DNA of 64,000 nucleotides from assembly GCF_947179165.1 (NCBI RefSeq), contig NC_077244.1:14142949-14206948 (forward strand). The letters are read 5' to 3'. Below are positions 35,318 to 44,820 of this stretch, in pieces. Made by a program: the position numbers and the translations under genes. Origin of the DNA: Solanum dulcamara (Eukaryota > Streptophyta > Magnoliopsida > Solanales > Solanaceae). Position 1 is the first letter of the stretch. The number at the start of each line of letters is the position of its first letter. The notes under the pieces are model-generated. The model had not been told where the DNA came from, searched no databases, and saw only the letters and a program-made list of their open reading frames with translations.

Positions 35318-36604
35318 ATGCCTCCAAAACATACCGCTAGCCAGAAGAATGTTGATAATGCGGGGATGCCATAGTCAGAGGCACGCCCAACAAGGGCTAG
35401 AGGCCGACCCGCGAGGTATGCGGAGGCACCTCAAGTGCCATCTACCCCACCTGCACCCACATCAGAGGCTGAATTTCGAGGGGCAATTGCAATGCTCACA
35501 CAACTAATGGCTGCCCAAAATGGTAGCCAGAGTTCCCCGACTCTCAGCTCTAGTTCCCAGGAGCCATCTGCTGCCACTAGAATTAGAGACTTTCTGAGGA
35601 TGAATCCGCCGGCATTCACGGGTTTTAAGGTTGATGAAGATCCCCAAAACTTTATTGACGAAATGTGGAAGATTCTAAAAGCTATGCATGCTACGGAAAT
35701 TGAGGGGGTCGAATTGGTGTCTTATCAGCTCAAAGATGTGGCAAACATTTGGTATAACCAATGGGAACAAGGTAGGGGTGAAGATGCTGAACCTGCTAGG
35801 TGGGATGAATTTGAGGGAGCTTTTCTGGACCACTACTTTCCCCGAGAATTGAGGGAAGCGAAGGTGTAGGAATTTGTTAATCTGAAACAGGAAGGTATGT
35901 CGGTTAAGGAGTATGGCCTAAAGTTCATCCAGCTGTCCAGGTATGCTCCAGAAATGATTCCTGATGTGAGGTCAAGGATGAGGAAATTTATCTCAGGATT
36001 AGGGAGGCATGTGAAGAAATAGTGCAAGGCAGCATTGTTGATCTCAGATATGGATCTTTCCAGATTAATGGTATATGCTCAACAGGTAGAGGAGGAGAAA
36101 AGAAAGGACAGAGAAGAGCACCTGAGCAAAAAGTCAAGATCAGCTGGGCATGGGAATAAGCAGAGGCAAAGCAAGGGCGACAGGTCCTTCTTCCAAAAGA
36201 GGCCTTCCACCTATGCCTCATCTACCGCCAGCGCACCGATGCCGCAGGATAGGTATGATCGGTAGGGACAAAGTCGCCAGAATTTCAGACCCCAGGTTTC
36301 TCAATCCCCGGCCAGTGTAAGTCAAGGTTCGATGGGAAAGCCACCATGCGGCAAGTGTGGTAGACTCCACCTGGGAGAATGCAGAGCAGGAAGGGTTGGT
36401 TGCTATAAATGCGGCCAAATGGGCCATCTTCTGAGGGAATGCCCAACATGGGGGAACAGGGCCCAGTCCTCTGCCACCGCACCACCAGCTAGAGGTAATT
36501 AGAGGGGCGCTACTCCAGGTACAAGTGGAGGTACAAACCGCCTATATGCCATGGGTAGTCGCCAAGATCAGGAGAACTCTCCAAACGTCGTGACGAGTAT
36601 GATT
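35318..36604 (+). pseudogene. Element C gag (capsid and nucleocapsid), five stops
   Basis: Start ATGCCTCCAAAA. The frame stays open in one phase except for TAG at 35372, 35867, 36020, 36263 and 36500. The capsid block has FEGAFLDHYFPRELREAKV and then EYGLKFIQLSRYAPEM, the retrotransposon gag family pattern. A basic linker follows, then [12 protein letters not shown] and the zinc knuckle [14 protein letters not shown] at 36401-36442, intact as CX2CX4HX4C. All five stops can be explained by CAG to TAG. Gag would form the particle and bind RNA. gag and pol share one frame, as is usual in this lineage. Confidence 0.85.
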
Positions 36605-37183
36605 TGAGTCTCTTCTTTTGATTGTTATGCATTGATGGATCCAGGTGCCACCCTATCTTTTGTGACTCCTTATGTGGCTAGTAAATTCAATAAAATTCCC
36701 GAACGTCTTCTTGAGCCTTTTAGTGTGGCCACTTCTGTCGATGATTCTGTCTTAGCTGACAGAGTCTATAGAGATTGCACTGTGTCCATTTATCACAAGG
36801 ATACCTTGGCCGACCTAGTTGAGTTGGACATGGTTGATTTTGATATAATCCTTGGCATGGACTGGCTCTATGTCTGTTATGCCTCTATTGATTGTAGAAC
36901 TCAGATTGTCACATTTAAATTCCCGAATGAGGCTGTCATAGAGTGGAAGGGTAGTCCTATTGTGCCTAAGGGTAAGTTTATTTCATACCTTAGGGCTAGG
37001 AAGCTAATTTCAAGAGGGTGTATTTATCACCTTGTCCGAGTGAAAGATGACAGCATTGAGTCTCCATCCCTTGAGTCGGTTCTGATTGTCAAAGAGTTTC
37101 CGGATGTCTTTCCTGAAGATCTACCTGGAGTCCCTCCTGATAGGGAGATCGACTTCGGGATTGATGTTCTTCCTGATACCTAA
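36605..37183 (+). pseudogene. Element C aspartic protease
   Basis: A 183-residue open stretch between TGA at 36605 and TAA at 37181. The active site reads LMDPGATLSF (36635-36664), with Pro where most retroelement proteases have Ser or Thr. Downstream [13 protein letters not shown] is the conserved second half of the domain. Then comes the linker to RT with EFPDVFPEDLPGVPPDREIDF. The TGA is consistent with CGA to TGA and the TAA with CAA to TAA. It would cleave the Gag-Pol precursor. Confidence 0.8.
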
Positions 37184-38002
37184 CCTATCTCAATTCCTCC
37201 ATATAGAATGGCTCCGGCTGAGTTGAAGGAGTTGAAGGAGCAGCTAAAAGACTTGTTAGATAAGGGATTCATTAAGCCGAGTGTCTCACCATGGGGTCCT
37301 CCGGTCCTATTTGTGCGGAAGAAGGATGGGTCCCTTAGAATGTGCATCGACTACAGACAGCTGAATAAGGTTACTATAAAGAACAAATACCCTCTCCCCA
37401 GAATAGATGACTTATTCGACCAACTTCAAGGTGCCACTTGTTTCTCAAAGATAGACTTGAGATCCGGCTACCACCAGTTGAAGGTGAGAGAATGTGATAT
37501 TCCGAAGACTGCTTTCCGGACTCGTTATAGCCACTTTGAATTTTTGGTCATGTCCTTTGGGTTGACTAACGCCCCCGCCGCTTTTATGGATCTCATGAAC
37601 CGAGTATTCAAACCGTATCTTGATATGTTTGTGATTGTATTCATAGATGATATTCTGGTTTACTCCAAGAATGAAGAGGAGCACGCCTATTATCTTAGAG
37701 TCGTTTTACAAACTTTGAGGGACCAGGTATTGTATGCAAAGTTCTCTAAATGTGAGTTTTGGCTTGCATCAGTGGCCTTCTTAGGCCACATTGTATCTGG
37801 AGATGTCATTCAGGTTGATACTCAGAAAATTGAAGCTGTGAAGAATTGGCCTAGACCCACATCCCCAACAGAGATAAGGAGCTTCTTGGGTTTGGCTGGG
37901 TACTATCGAAGGTTTGTAGAGGGATTCTCATCCATATCGTCACCGTTGACTAAGCTGACCCAAAAGAAGGCTAAGTTCCAATTGTCAGATGCTTGTGAGT
38001 AG
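37184..38002 (+). pseudogene. Element C reverse transcriptase
   Basis: The catalytic residues are intact: Asp of [11 protein letters not shown] at 37454-37456 and the Asp pair of FIDDILVYS at 37646-37651. [15 protein letters not shown] and [13 protein letters not shown] are also present, as is the connection block [18 protein letters not shown]. It ends at TAG (38000). This is the best-preserved polymerase in the window and the only one with both Asp residues of the motif. Confidence 0.88.
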
Positions 38003-39621
38003 AGTTTCCAGAAATTAAAAACCAAGCTAACCACTGCTCCTGTCCTTACTTTGCCCGATGGAACAGAGGGTTTTGTGATTTATTGTGATGCCTCCAGAAT
38101 TGGTTTGGGTTTGTGTTGATGCAAAGGGGGAAGGTGATAGCCTATGCTTCAAGACAGCTTAAGCTTCATGAGAGGAATTACCTAACTCATGACCTTGAGC
38201 TGGCAGCTGTGGTGTTTGCACTTAAAATCTGGCGTCACTACCTGTATGTAGTGCATATCGATGTATTCACTGGTCACAAGAGCTTGCAATACGTCTTTAG
38301 CCAGAAGGAACTCAACCTGAGGCAAAGGAGATGGCTTGAGCTACTCAAGGACTATGCTATGAGCATCCTCTACCATCCAGGTAAAGCTAATGTTGTTGCT
38401 GATGCTCTTAGCAGGTTGTCTATGGGTAGCACTGCCCACGTGGAGGAAGGAAGGAGGGAATTGGCGAAGGAGGTACACAGATTAGCCCGATTGGGAGTTC
38501 ATCTGGAGGAGAATAATGAAAACGGAGTTACAGTTCAGGATGGGTCTACGTCCACACTTGTGGAAGAGGTGAAGGAGAAGCAAGACCAAGATCCCGTCCT
38601 TCTCCAATTAAAGGGAGTCATTCACAAACAAGAGGTAATGGTTTTCACCCAAGGGGAAGATGGTGTATTGCGGTACCAAAATAGATTGTGTGTGCCGGAT
38701 GTCGATGATGTTCGAGAGAGGATTATGGCCGAAGCGCATAGTTCCAGATACTCTATTCATCTGGGTTCCACAAAAAAATACCATGACTTGAGAGAGATCT
38801 ATTGGTGGAGTGGGATGAAGAGAGATATTGCGGAATTCATTTCCAAATACCCGAATTGTCAACAAGTGAAGGTTGAGCACCAAAGACCATGTGGTCTAGC
38901 CCAAAACACAGAAATTCTAGAATGGAAGTGGGAGATGATCAACATAGACTTTATTACAGGCTTGCCGAAGTCCCGAAAGCAACATGATTCCATTTGGGTG
39001 ATTGTGGATAGAATGACGAAATCAGCTCACTTCTTGGCGGTTAAGACTACTGACACCGCAGAAGATTATGCGAAGTTGTATATACAGGAGATCGTCAGAT
39101 TGCATGGGGTCCCTTTGTCTATCATCTCAGACAGAGGAGCTAAATTAACTTCCCAATTTTGGAAATCTTTTCAGAAGGGATTAGGTTCGAGGGTGAACTT
39201 GAGTACAGCCTTCCATCCCCAGACAGATGGCCAAGTAGAGTGCACAATTCAGACATTGGAAGATATGTTGAGGGCGTGTGTGCTTGACTTCAAGGGGAAT
39301 TGGGATGATCACTTGCCTCTCATAGAGTTTGCATATAACAATAGCTATCATGCGAGCATTCAAATTGCTCCTTATGAGGCCTTGTATGGGAGGAGGTGTA
39401 GATCTCCCATTGGGTGGTTTGAAGTTGATAAAGCCGAGTTGATTGGGCCTGACCTCGTTCATCAAGCCATGGAGAAGGTACGAGTTATCCGAGAGAGGCT
39501 AAAGACAGCCCAAAGTCGCCAAAAATCTTACACCGATGTGAGGAGGAGGGACTTAGAGATTGAGGTGGATGATTGGGTGTATTTGAAAGTGTCACCCATG
39601 AAGGGTATCATGAGGTTTTGA
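38003..39621 (+). pseudogene. Element C RNase H and integrase
   Basis: RNase H starts with [12 protein letters not shown]. Then a one-base loss near 38105-38112 shifts the frame; a 502-residue frame begins at 38113. The Asp of the late RNase H motif (usually TDHKSLQY) is Gly here (codon 38272-38274), which should abolish activity. Integrase has the His part of the zinc site (AHSSRYSIH) but KYPNCQQ replaces the usual C-x-x-C (Tyr at 38848-38850). The catalytic triad is present: Asp 38947, Asp 39130, Glu 39238. It ends at TGA (39619). Confidence 0.87.
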
Positions 39622-40047
39622 AAGAAGGGGAAACTTAGTCCTCGATATATTGGTCCGTACCAAATTTTGAGGCGGAACGGGAATGTTGCTTATGAGTTGG
39701 ACTTACCCTCAGAGCTAACTTCTATTCATCCGGTGTTCCATGTTTCAATGTTGAAAAACTGCTTGGGCGTTCCCTCGTTGGTAGTCCCCATTGACAACAT
39801 TGGAATTAAGGATAGCTTGTCTTATGAAGAGGCCCCAGTCCAAATTCTTGATCACCAAATTCGCAAATTGAGGAACAAGGAAGTCGCCTCAGTCAATGTT
39901 CTGTGGAGGAATCAACTTGTTGAGGAAGCCACGTGGGAAGCGGAGGAGGCCATGAAATCTAAATATCCATATCTATTCGTGCCTACCGAGGAGAATATCG
40001 AAGGTAATGACCATTTCCTTGACTCTAATTCATTTGTGCCTTTTTGA
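39622..40047 (+). pseudogene. Element C integrase C-terminus and chromodomain
   Basis: Same phase as the preceding frame. It has the [14 protein letters not shown] block, [11 protein letters not shown], then [20 protein letters not shown] and [18 protein letters not shown], the chromodomain of Tekay/Del elements. This module is believed to guide integration into heterochromatin. The natural stop is at 40045-40047. Confidence 0.85.
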
Positions 40048-40125
40048 GTTTTGATTGATATTTGATTGATTGAATGACTGAGTTTTGATTGTGATTTGTA
40101 CCCCGAGTCCATTCTTGGTTGCTCG

Positions 40126-40160
40126 TCATTCGAGGACGAATGATCCCAAGGGGGAGATAA
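40126..40160 (+). promoter_or_regulatory. Stem-loop and polypurine tract of element C
   Basis: TCATTCG AGGA CGAATGA forms a 7-bp stem with a 4-base loop at 40126-40143. Four bases later AAGGGGGAGATAA (40148-40160) is the polypurine tract that primes plus-strand synthesis, directly before LTR7. Confidence 0.8.
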
Positions 40161-42475
40161 TGTAACACCCCTCAAAATATTTCCTAAGATACGGGCCTTC
40201 TTTGTATACGTGTGGGGTCCATCGTATTTATTTCGAAGTATGTGCTTGAGTTGAGATGAGTCCCTGATAAATTTAAGATCATTAGAGGTGATGTGGGGTC
40301 ATTGAGGACCCCTAGGACCGAGCTAAGTCCAAAAGATCCGTCGTGGCTAAGTTTAGGACGAGTTTATATAAGGGTCGACTTTCAACGACCCTATCTTTTG
40401 AAAGACGTCAATATGGGTGGCCCAATACCTATCAAATTAAAGGTTGTCGAGTCTTCTTTCCAACGCCACCAAGAACGTAAATTTTGGAGTTCAGAGTCAA
40501 AAGATATGACGATCTGAAGATAAACTAGCACAACAGGAAGTCCATTTTTGGCCTGGGTTGCAACTACTGGGGAAATGGTCTTGGCGCTGTAAGGGCGCGA
40601 CGCGCCACTATCGCGCCAGAAACATGCCTCAGTAGTTTGGTCCCTGGCACGACGCGCCACTAAAAGTTGTGCAGGGTTTTTCAGGCCAAATTCCCGGAAT
40701 TCAGAATAATGGGTTTGGCGCTGTAAGGGCGCGACGCGCCACTATCGCGCCAACGGCATTTTGGCCTAATTTTCAGAATTTGGAGGAAGGGCAATTTGGG
40801 AAATTTCCCAAATTATATATATATACAAGCCTTGTGTATTTTGGGGTCATTTCTTCAGCCCCCACTCTCTCTCTAAAAGCCCTAGATCCTCTCTCTTCTC
40901 TTCTTCTCCATTTCCAACCAAAAAGGAGTCCAAGAGCTTCAAGACCTCAAGCTTCCATTGAAGACCCAACCACAAGGTTTTCTTCAAGTCTTCACTAAGG
41001 TATGTAAGGCTATCCAAAACATGGGCTAAGTCCACCCATGTTCTCTATTCTTGTTTTGAGGTTAGATGTCCATGAAAAATGGAGTTTCTTGATATGGTCT
41101 AAGTTTAATGAGTTTTGTCCCCTATTTATTTGATTCTATATGCATTGATGTTGTTGAGCTAAGAGGTTCCTAAAATGAGCCCTTATGTGAGTATGAGATG
41201 ATGAAGAAATGAGTTGCTAAATATGTTTTATTGGTCTTCTTAATTATGTAGACTTGATAAAGTATACTATTTTCTTAAACATGTTGCTTATTATAAAAAT
41301 GTCGATTTGAAGTCTTGAGGATGTGATGAGTCGCAAGGATTTTCTCAAATGAATGGAGGTAATGATTGATTATATCTAGACGATGTTATATATGTGCATT
41401 TAAAACTTCCTTGAAAAAATGATTGAGATTGAGCATTGAGATTGAGATTTGATTGTGATAGAGTTGATGAGTTGACAAGGTTGTCATGAGACTTGTTGAT
41501 ATGAGCTGATTCAGTTGATTTGATAGAGTTTTATGAGCATTGAGTCTTGGGAGGAGTATCGAGCAGCGAATTGGGCAAGAGTATAGTCCATACTCGAACC
41601 CAATACCTGTGTTGCCAAACGTAGGGGGGATTGAACCGTTAAAGTCGGATGCTTCCCTGAGAGCTTTTGTCCTGACATTATAGGACCTGGTTGGATTGGA
41701 TCCATGAGTGTTCGTCGTTCATGCCCTGGCAAAGTATGAACGGGCGTGGCAACGACGTTGCTTCATTGTACCTTCACTGGCTCATAAGTGTTGGTTGTCG
41801 GTTAAGAGAAACTCCCAAATAGGTTTTGATAGAAATCTGAGTCAGATTGAGTTGAATTGTATATGATTGGTCCAGTCTAAATCATATCCTTGTTTGGACT
41901 TAGGACATTTGATTGAGTTGTCATTCCTTTTGAGTTTAGCTCCCGAGTTGATTTATTCTTCCTTGATGTTCGTTGTATTCGGCCATTTTACATACTCGTA
42001 CATTCCATGTACTGACGCTATTTGGCCTGCATTATTTCATGATGTAGAGAAAGGTACTAGAGATCATCAACCGGCGCTCCATTGAAGATCCACATACACT
42101 TCCAGCCAGTCGGTGAGTCCTCCTAGTCCAGAGGATATTGGGCCTTCTTGTACAGTTTTGATTGTCTTTTCTTTATTTAGATTGTCGGTAGCCATGGGCT
42201 TGTCATTGGCACCTTTTAGGCTTGAATAGAGGCTTCATAGACTGGAGTGTGGGGAGGTCTAGCGGTCATCTTGAGGAATCCTATTTTGATTATCTTCTTT
42301 GATTTGTAAATGTTTGGCCTTCGGCCCTTATGTTATGAGAAGGATTTCTTTAATTGAGTTTCCGCTAAGAGAATATGCTTGAACGAATGAGTGACTGTAT
42401 CAGGTGGTTCGCTCGGAGGTCAGAAATGGCCTTCGGGTGCCGGTTACGTCTAGGGTACCTTCCCGAGGTATGACA
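40161..42475 (+). repeat. Element C LTR7 (3' LTR)
   Basis: 2315 bp. It lacks one of the GC-rich U3 subrepeats (the step from CAGGTTTTAGG to the last box is absent near 40745), and the boundary with the MULE follows GAGGTATGACA. The middle is type a, like LTR3 and LTR5. It contains TTTGGCGC at about 40703, a word resembling E2F sites. Confidence 0.9.
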
Positions 42476-42480
42476 GTGTC
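42476..42480. repeat. Element C target-site duplication, right (GTGTC)
   Basis: Second copy of the duplication at 21153-21157. The MULE repeat resumes directly after it with ATTTTGATGC. Confidence 0.9.
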
Positions 42481-42766
42481 ATTTTGATGCTTTTTAATCA
42501 GCTAAACCCTCGTGTGTTTTGTACTTACTAGAGGTGCGTAGAAGCTATTTTTTCAGTTGATGTGACATCAGACTTGGCCTATAACGGTCATATCCCTCTT
42601 ATCTATATATTTATGCATCTTCTTCTTTATTTTTGCCCTAATTTCTTAGATTGTTTCTCTAATTTAGGGCAAAAATCACTTCTCTCTTATTCTTTGTTTT
42701 TCTCTCTTCTTCTTTGTTTCTCTCTCTTCTTCTTTGTTTTCTCTCTCACTCTTCTCCTACACTTCC
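42481..42766 (+). promoter_or_regulatory. MULE left end and likely promoter of the GRF gene
   Basis: The inverted repeat continues to 42500. TATATAT at 42604-42610 could be a TATA box. A long pyrimidine stretch built of TCTCTCTTCTTCTTTG repeats (42680-42755) leads to the ATG at 42767, as in many plant 5' leaders. Confidence 0.45.
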
Positions 42767-42904
42767 ATGTCGAGCTTCTACAACTCTTCCATGGCCTCTT
42801 TGGATGAATCTCGATATTGTACACGTGGTAATGAAGCACTATTAAAGACTTCTTGGACTCAAGTAAATCTAGGTCGTAGATTTTTTACTTGTAAACTTTC
42901 AAAG
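42767..42904 (+). pseudogene. GRF-type zinc-finger membrane protein, exon 1
   Basis: Encodes 46 residues ending TSWTQVNLGRRFFTCKLSK, the core of the plant GRF zinc finger (C-x-C-G, then TSWT, NPGRRF, C). The first part reads YCTRGNEALLK, where C-x-CG is expected, so the second Cys seems to be Arg. It ends in phase 0 before GTAAAGTAA, a usable donor. Together with exon 2 it forms a small protein of about 104 residues. The function of these proteins is unknown; GRF fingers elsewhere bind single-stranded nucleic acid. It lies inside the MULE, convergent with the transposase. The damaged Cys and acceptor suggest a pseudogene. Confidence 0.6.
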
Positions 42905-43065
42905 GTAAAGTAATTCTTTATGTTGATATTTTTACTCATATATTGCAACTTTTATTCAATATGAATCTTAAAGCTCCATTTATTTCCTGTAAGTACAATA
43001 AAAGAGGAATAAGTATTTTCTGTTAATTGTGGGTTTCTAATTTTTTTTTCTGATTGATTTTGTAA

Positions 43066-43242
43066 AAAATGGGTGGCTGTAATTTTTATTATTGGTATGA
43101 AGATCGACACCCTCCTCAAGCAAATAAGGTGATCTGGAATTTGTTGAAGAAACTCAAGGCTTTTGATGAAAAAATAAATCGAGCAAGAAATATATTTATT
43201 GTTGGTGTGATCGCTGCTGGGTTGGTAGTGTTTGGAATATAG
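43066..43242 (+). pseudogene. GRF-type zinc-finger membrane protein, exon 2
   Basis: Reads KMGGCNFYYWYEDRHPP, supplying the last Cys and the aromatic end of the GRF finger. A basic helix with LLKKLKAFDEKINRAR follows, then a C-terminal hydrophobic segment (IFIVGVIAAGLVVFGI) and a stop. The finger-helix-membrane-anchor order matches a widespread plant family. The acceptor is the weak point: a T-rich tract leads to TTTGTAA, and a single G at 43065 instead of A would make TTTGTAG in the right phase. As it stands there is no AG at the expected place. Confidence 0.6.
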
Positions 43243-43837
43243 ACATTGAAGCCTAATTATTAAAATGTGTTGTGTTTTTTACCTTAAAGTAACATTATGT
43301 TTTGTTTAAGAATCTGCTGTAAAATTGCTTATGTTTTGCAGTATTATTTTGATGTTGTTGTTGCTGTAAAGTTGCTGTAAAGTTAATGTAAGGGTGATGT
43401 TGTTGTTGCTGTGAAGAAATAATCTTCATGTTGTTGTTGTTGCTGTTAATTTCTAGCTAGGCCACATTTGTATGTATTTTGATGTTATTATTGTATACAA
43501 TTCACAATTCACATCTTGTTGATGAGAATACATATTTCAGTTATTAAAAGTTCAAAATCTATGCACAATGTAATTAAAATTGAGTGGACTGGTTAATACC
43601 AACAAAAAAATAGAGACTTCACAAATTTAATACCAAAAACATTTAACAATATCACAGTGCAACTACAAAAACATAATCAACAATGAACTCAAAGTTAGCA
43701 TTATGCTAAATACGAAGATCAGTGGACTGGTTTAACAAGGTTACACAATCCTCAAAACCGAATACATTACACAATACACAAAGTTATGTTAAGCTGTTAA
43801 GCAATCCGCAGTTAGTATGCAAAACTTCAAGCTGCTG
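43243..43837. other. MULE interior without recognised gene
   Basis: AT-rich spacer between the 3' ends of the two convergent genes. It contains GTTGTTGCTGTAAAG-type triplet repeats at 43340-43450. No conserved frame was seen. Confidence 0.5.
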
Positions 43838-44002
43838 TTACTTCTTTTTGTTTGCCATTTTCTGCAACTGGTTGGTAGTGACAACATCTCTATTTTTCCA
43901 TCTCAAGCCTCTAGGCTTAAAACCAAGGTCTATGCCTGTTGAACTTGCATCCTTAAAATTTGAACCTGTTGGCAGAATCCTTTGACTTGAAGTCCCTGAC
44001 TA
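43838..44002 (-). pseudogene. MULE transposase, last exon
   Basis: Translates as SGTSSQRILPTGSNF, later IDLGFKPRGLRWKNRD and VVTTNQLQKMANKKK, then stop. This is the usual C-terminal tail of plant MuDR-type transposases. The acceptor TTTTTCTGTAAAAATAG precedes it on the minus strand. Confidence 0.65.
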
Positions 44003-44099
44003 TTTTTACAGAAAAAGAGAAACCAAAATTAGTAAGTATGCTGCACTATTGAATATTAGTATGTAACCAAAGGACAAAACAAAATACATTGTGTATTTG

Positions 44100-44435
44100 C
44101 GTTCCACTTGCACTTGTGAATATGCCAAATCCAACATTACTTGATCCACCATATGATGGCTTCTTTGTCTCCCCTCCTGCATAGTGTTCTCCAGTTGCTG
44201 CAACTCCTCTCTTTTGTCCAACAGTCTCTTTTCTCCTCTGAGGTATTTGACTTGTATCAGCACAAACTATTGTTGAAGAAGCATGCTTGCTTGATGTAGT
44301 TGATGCAGGTTGGCTGAATGTTGTTGGTTCAGGTTGAATGAAGTTTTTTGGTTGAGTTTGGCTACTTCCTTGTGAGCTTTGACTAGTAAATTATGAGTTA
44401 TGGGTAGCTGCTTCTGAAGTTTGAGCAGCAACCTG
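44100..44435 (-). pseudogene. MULE transposase, penultimate exon
   Basis: Begins after the acceptor AAATATTCAG with VAAQTSEAATHNS, then a stop (TAA, probably from CAA), then a Ser/Thr/Gln-rich linker and SSNVGFGIFTSASGTQ, a signature of the C-terminal region of these transposases. The stop shows that the gene is broken. Confidence 0.65.
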
Positions 44436-44507
44436 AATATTTAACCATAAAATATATGTTTATTAAAAATTCAATAAGTGATTAAAAAAGACACAAGCAA
44501 GTATAAA

Positions 44508-44780
44508 TTATGTTACCTTGCAATATATCTTGTTATGACCTTGTTGTTTACACATGGAACAAGTCTGTTTCACCCCTTGTTTAGAAATTTTTTCATACTT
44601 CTTTCTTGGTTCATCTTTGCCCTTTCTTCTATTTCTTGCAGGTCTGCCAGGCATTGGTTTAGGTTCAGGAGGTTCAATCCTTGGATTGTTAGTTTCAGGC
44701 CACATCTTCATATTTGGAATTGGTTGGATGAAATGACTATAAGCCTTTAAGAAGATATCCTTCTTATACCAATACTCCAC
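44508..44780 (-). pseudogene. MULE transposase zinc-knuckle exon
   Basis: Contains MWPETNNPRIEPP, PGRPARNRRKGKDEPRK and the zinc knuckle CSMCKQQGHNKIYC. This order, a proline-rich motif, a basic GRP motif and a CCHC knuckle, lies after the catalytic and SWIM regions in MuDR-family transposases. It ends at a donor (CAAG|GTAACA). The catalytic and SWIM regions that should precede it are absent. Confidence 0.75.
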
Positions 44781-44820
44781 AAAAGGTTCAGGCGCCTTTA
44801 AGAAGGTATCCTTCTCATAT
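44740..44820 (-). repeat. 50-bp direct repeat at the transposase deletion junction
   Basis: GCCTTTAAGAAGATATCCTTCTTAT at 44742 recurs as GCCTTTAAGAAGGTATCCTTCTCAT at 44792. The repeat bridges the N-terminal and zinc-knuckle parts of the gene, just where the catalytic domain is missing. Confidence 0.8.

Larger units (their letters stand above)
21158..42475 (+). mobile_element. Element C: Tekay/Del-type gypsy element with six tandem 5' LTRs
   Basis: The structure is LTR1 to LTR6 head to tail, one internal region (35101-40160) and LTR7. Adjacent LTRs are separated by AATAAA (first junction) or AACAAA (the other four). One 5-bp duplication flanks the whole 21.3 kb block, so it entered as a single insertion and the extra LTRs formed afterwards. 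Primer site, polypurine tract and all gag-pol domains are present, but gag-pol has nine in-frame stops and one frameshift. Confidence 0.9.

Noticed and set aside
40699..40712. E2F site TTTGGCGC as an LTR control element
   Set aside because: Exact only in LTR7; the other LTRs read CTTGGCGC, so it is probably a chance change in the GC-rich box.
44478..44750. Plus-strand 90-residue frame with aromatic residues
   Set aside because: Opposite strand of the zinc-knuckle exon, which is the supported reading.
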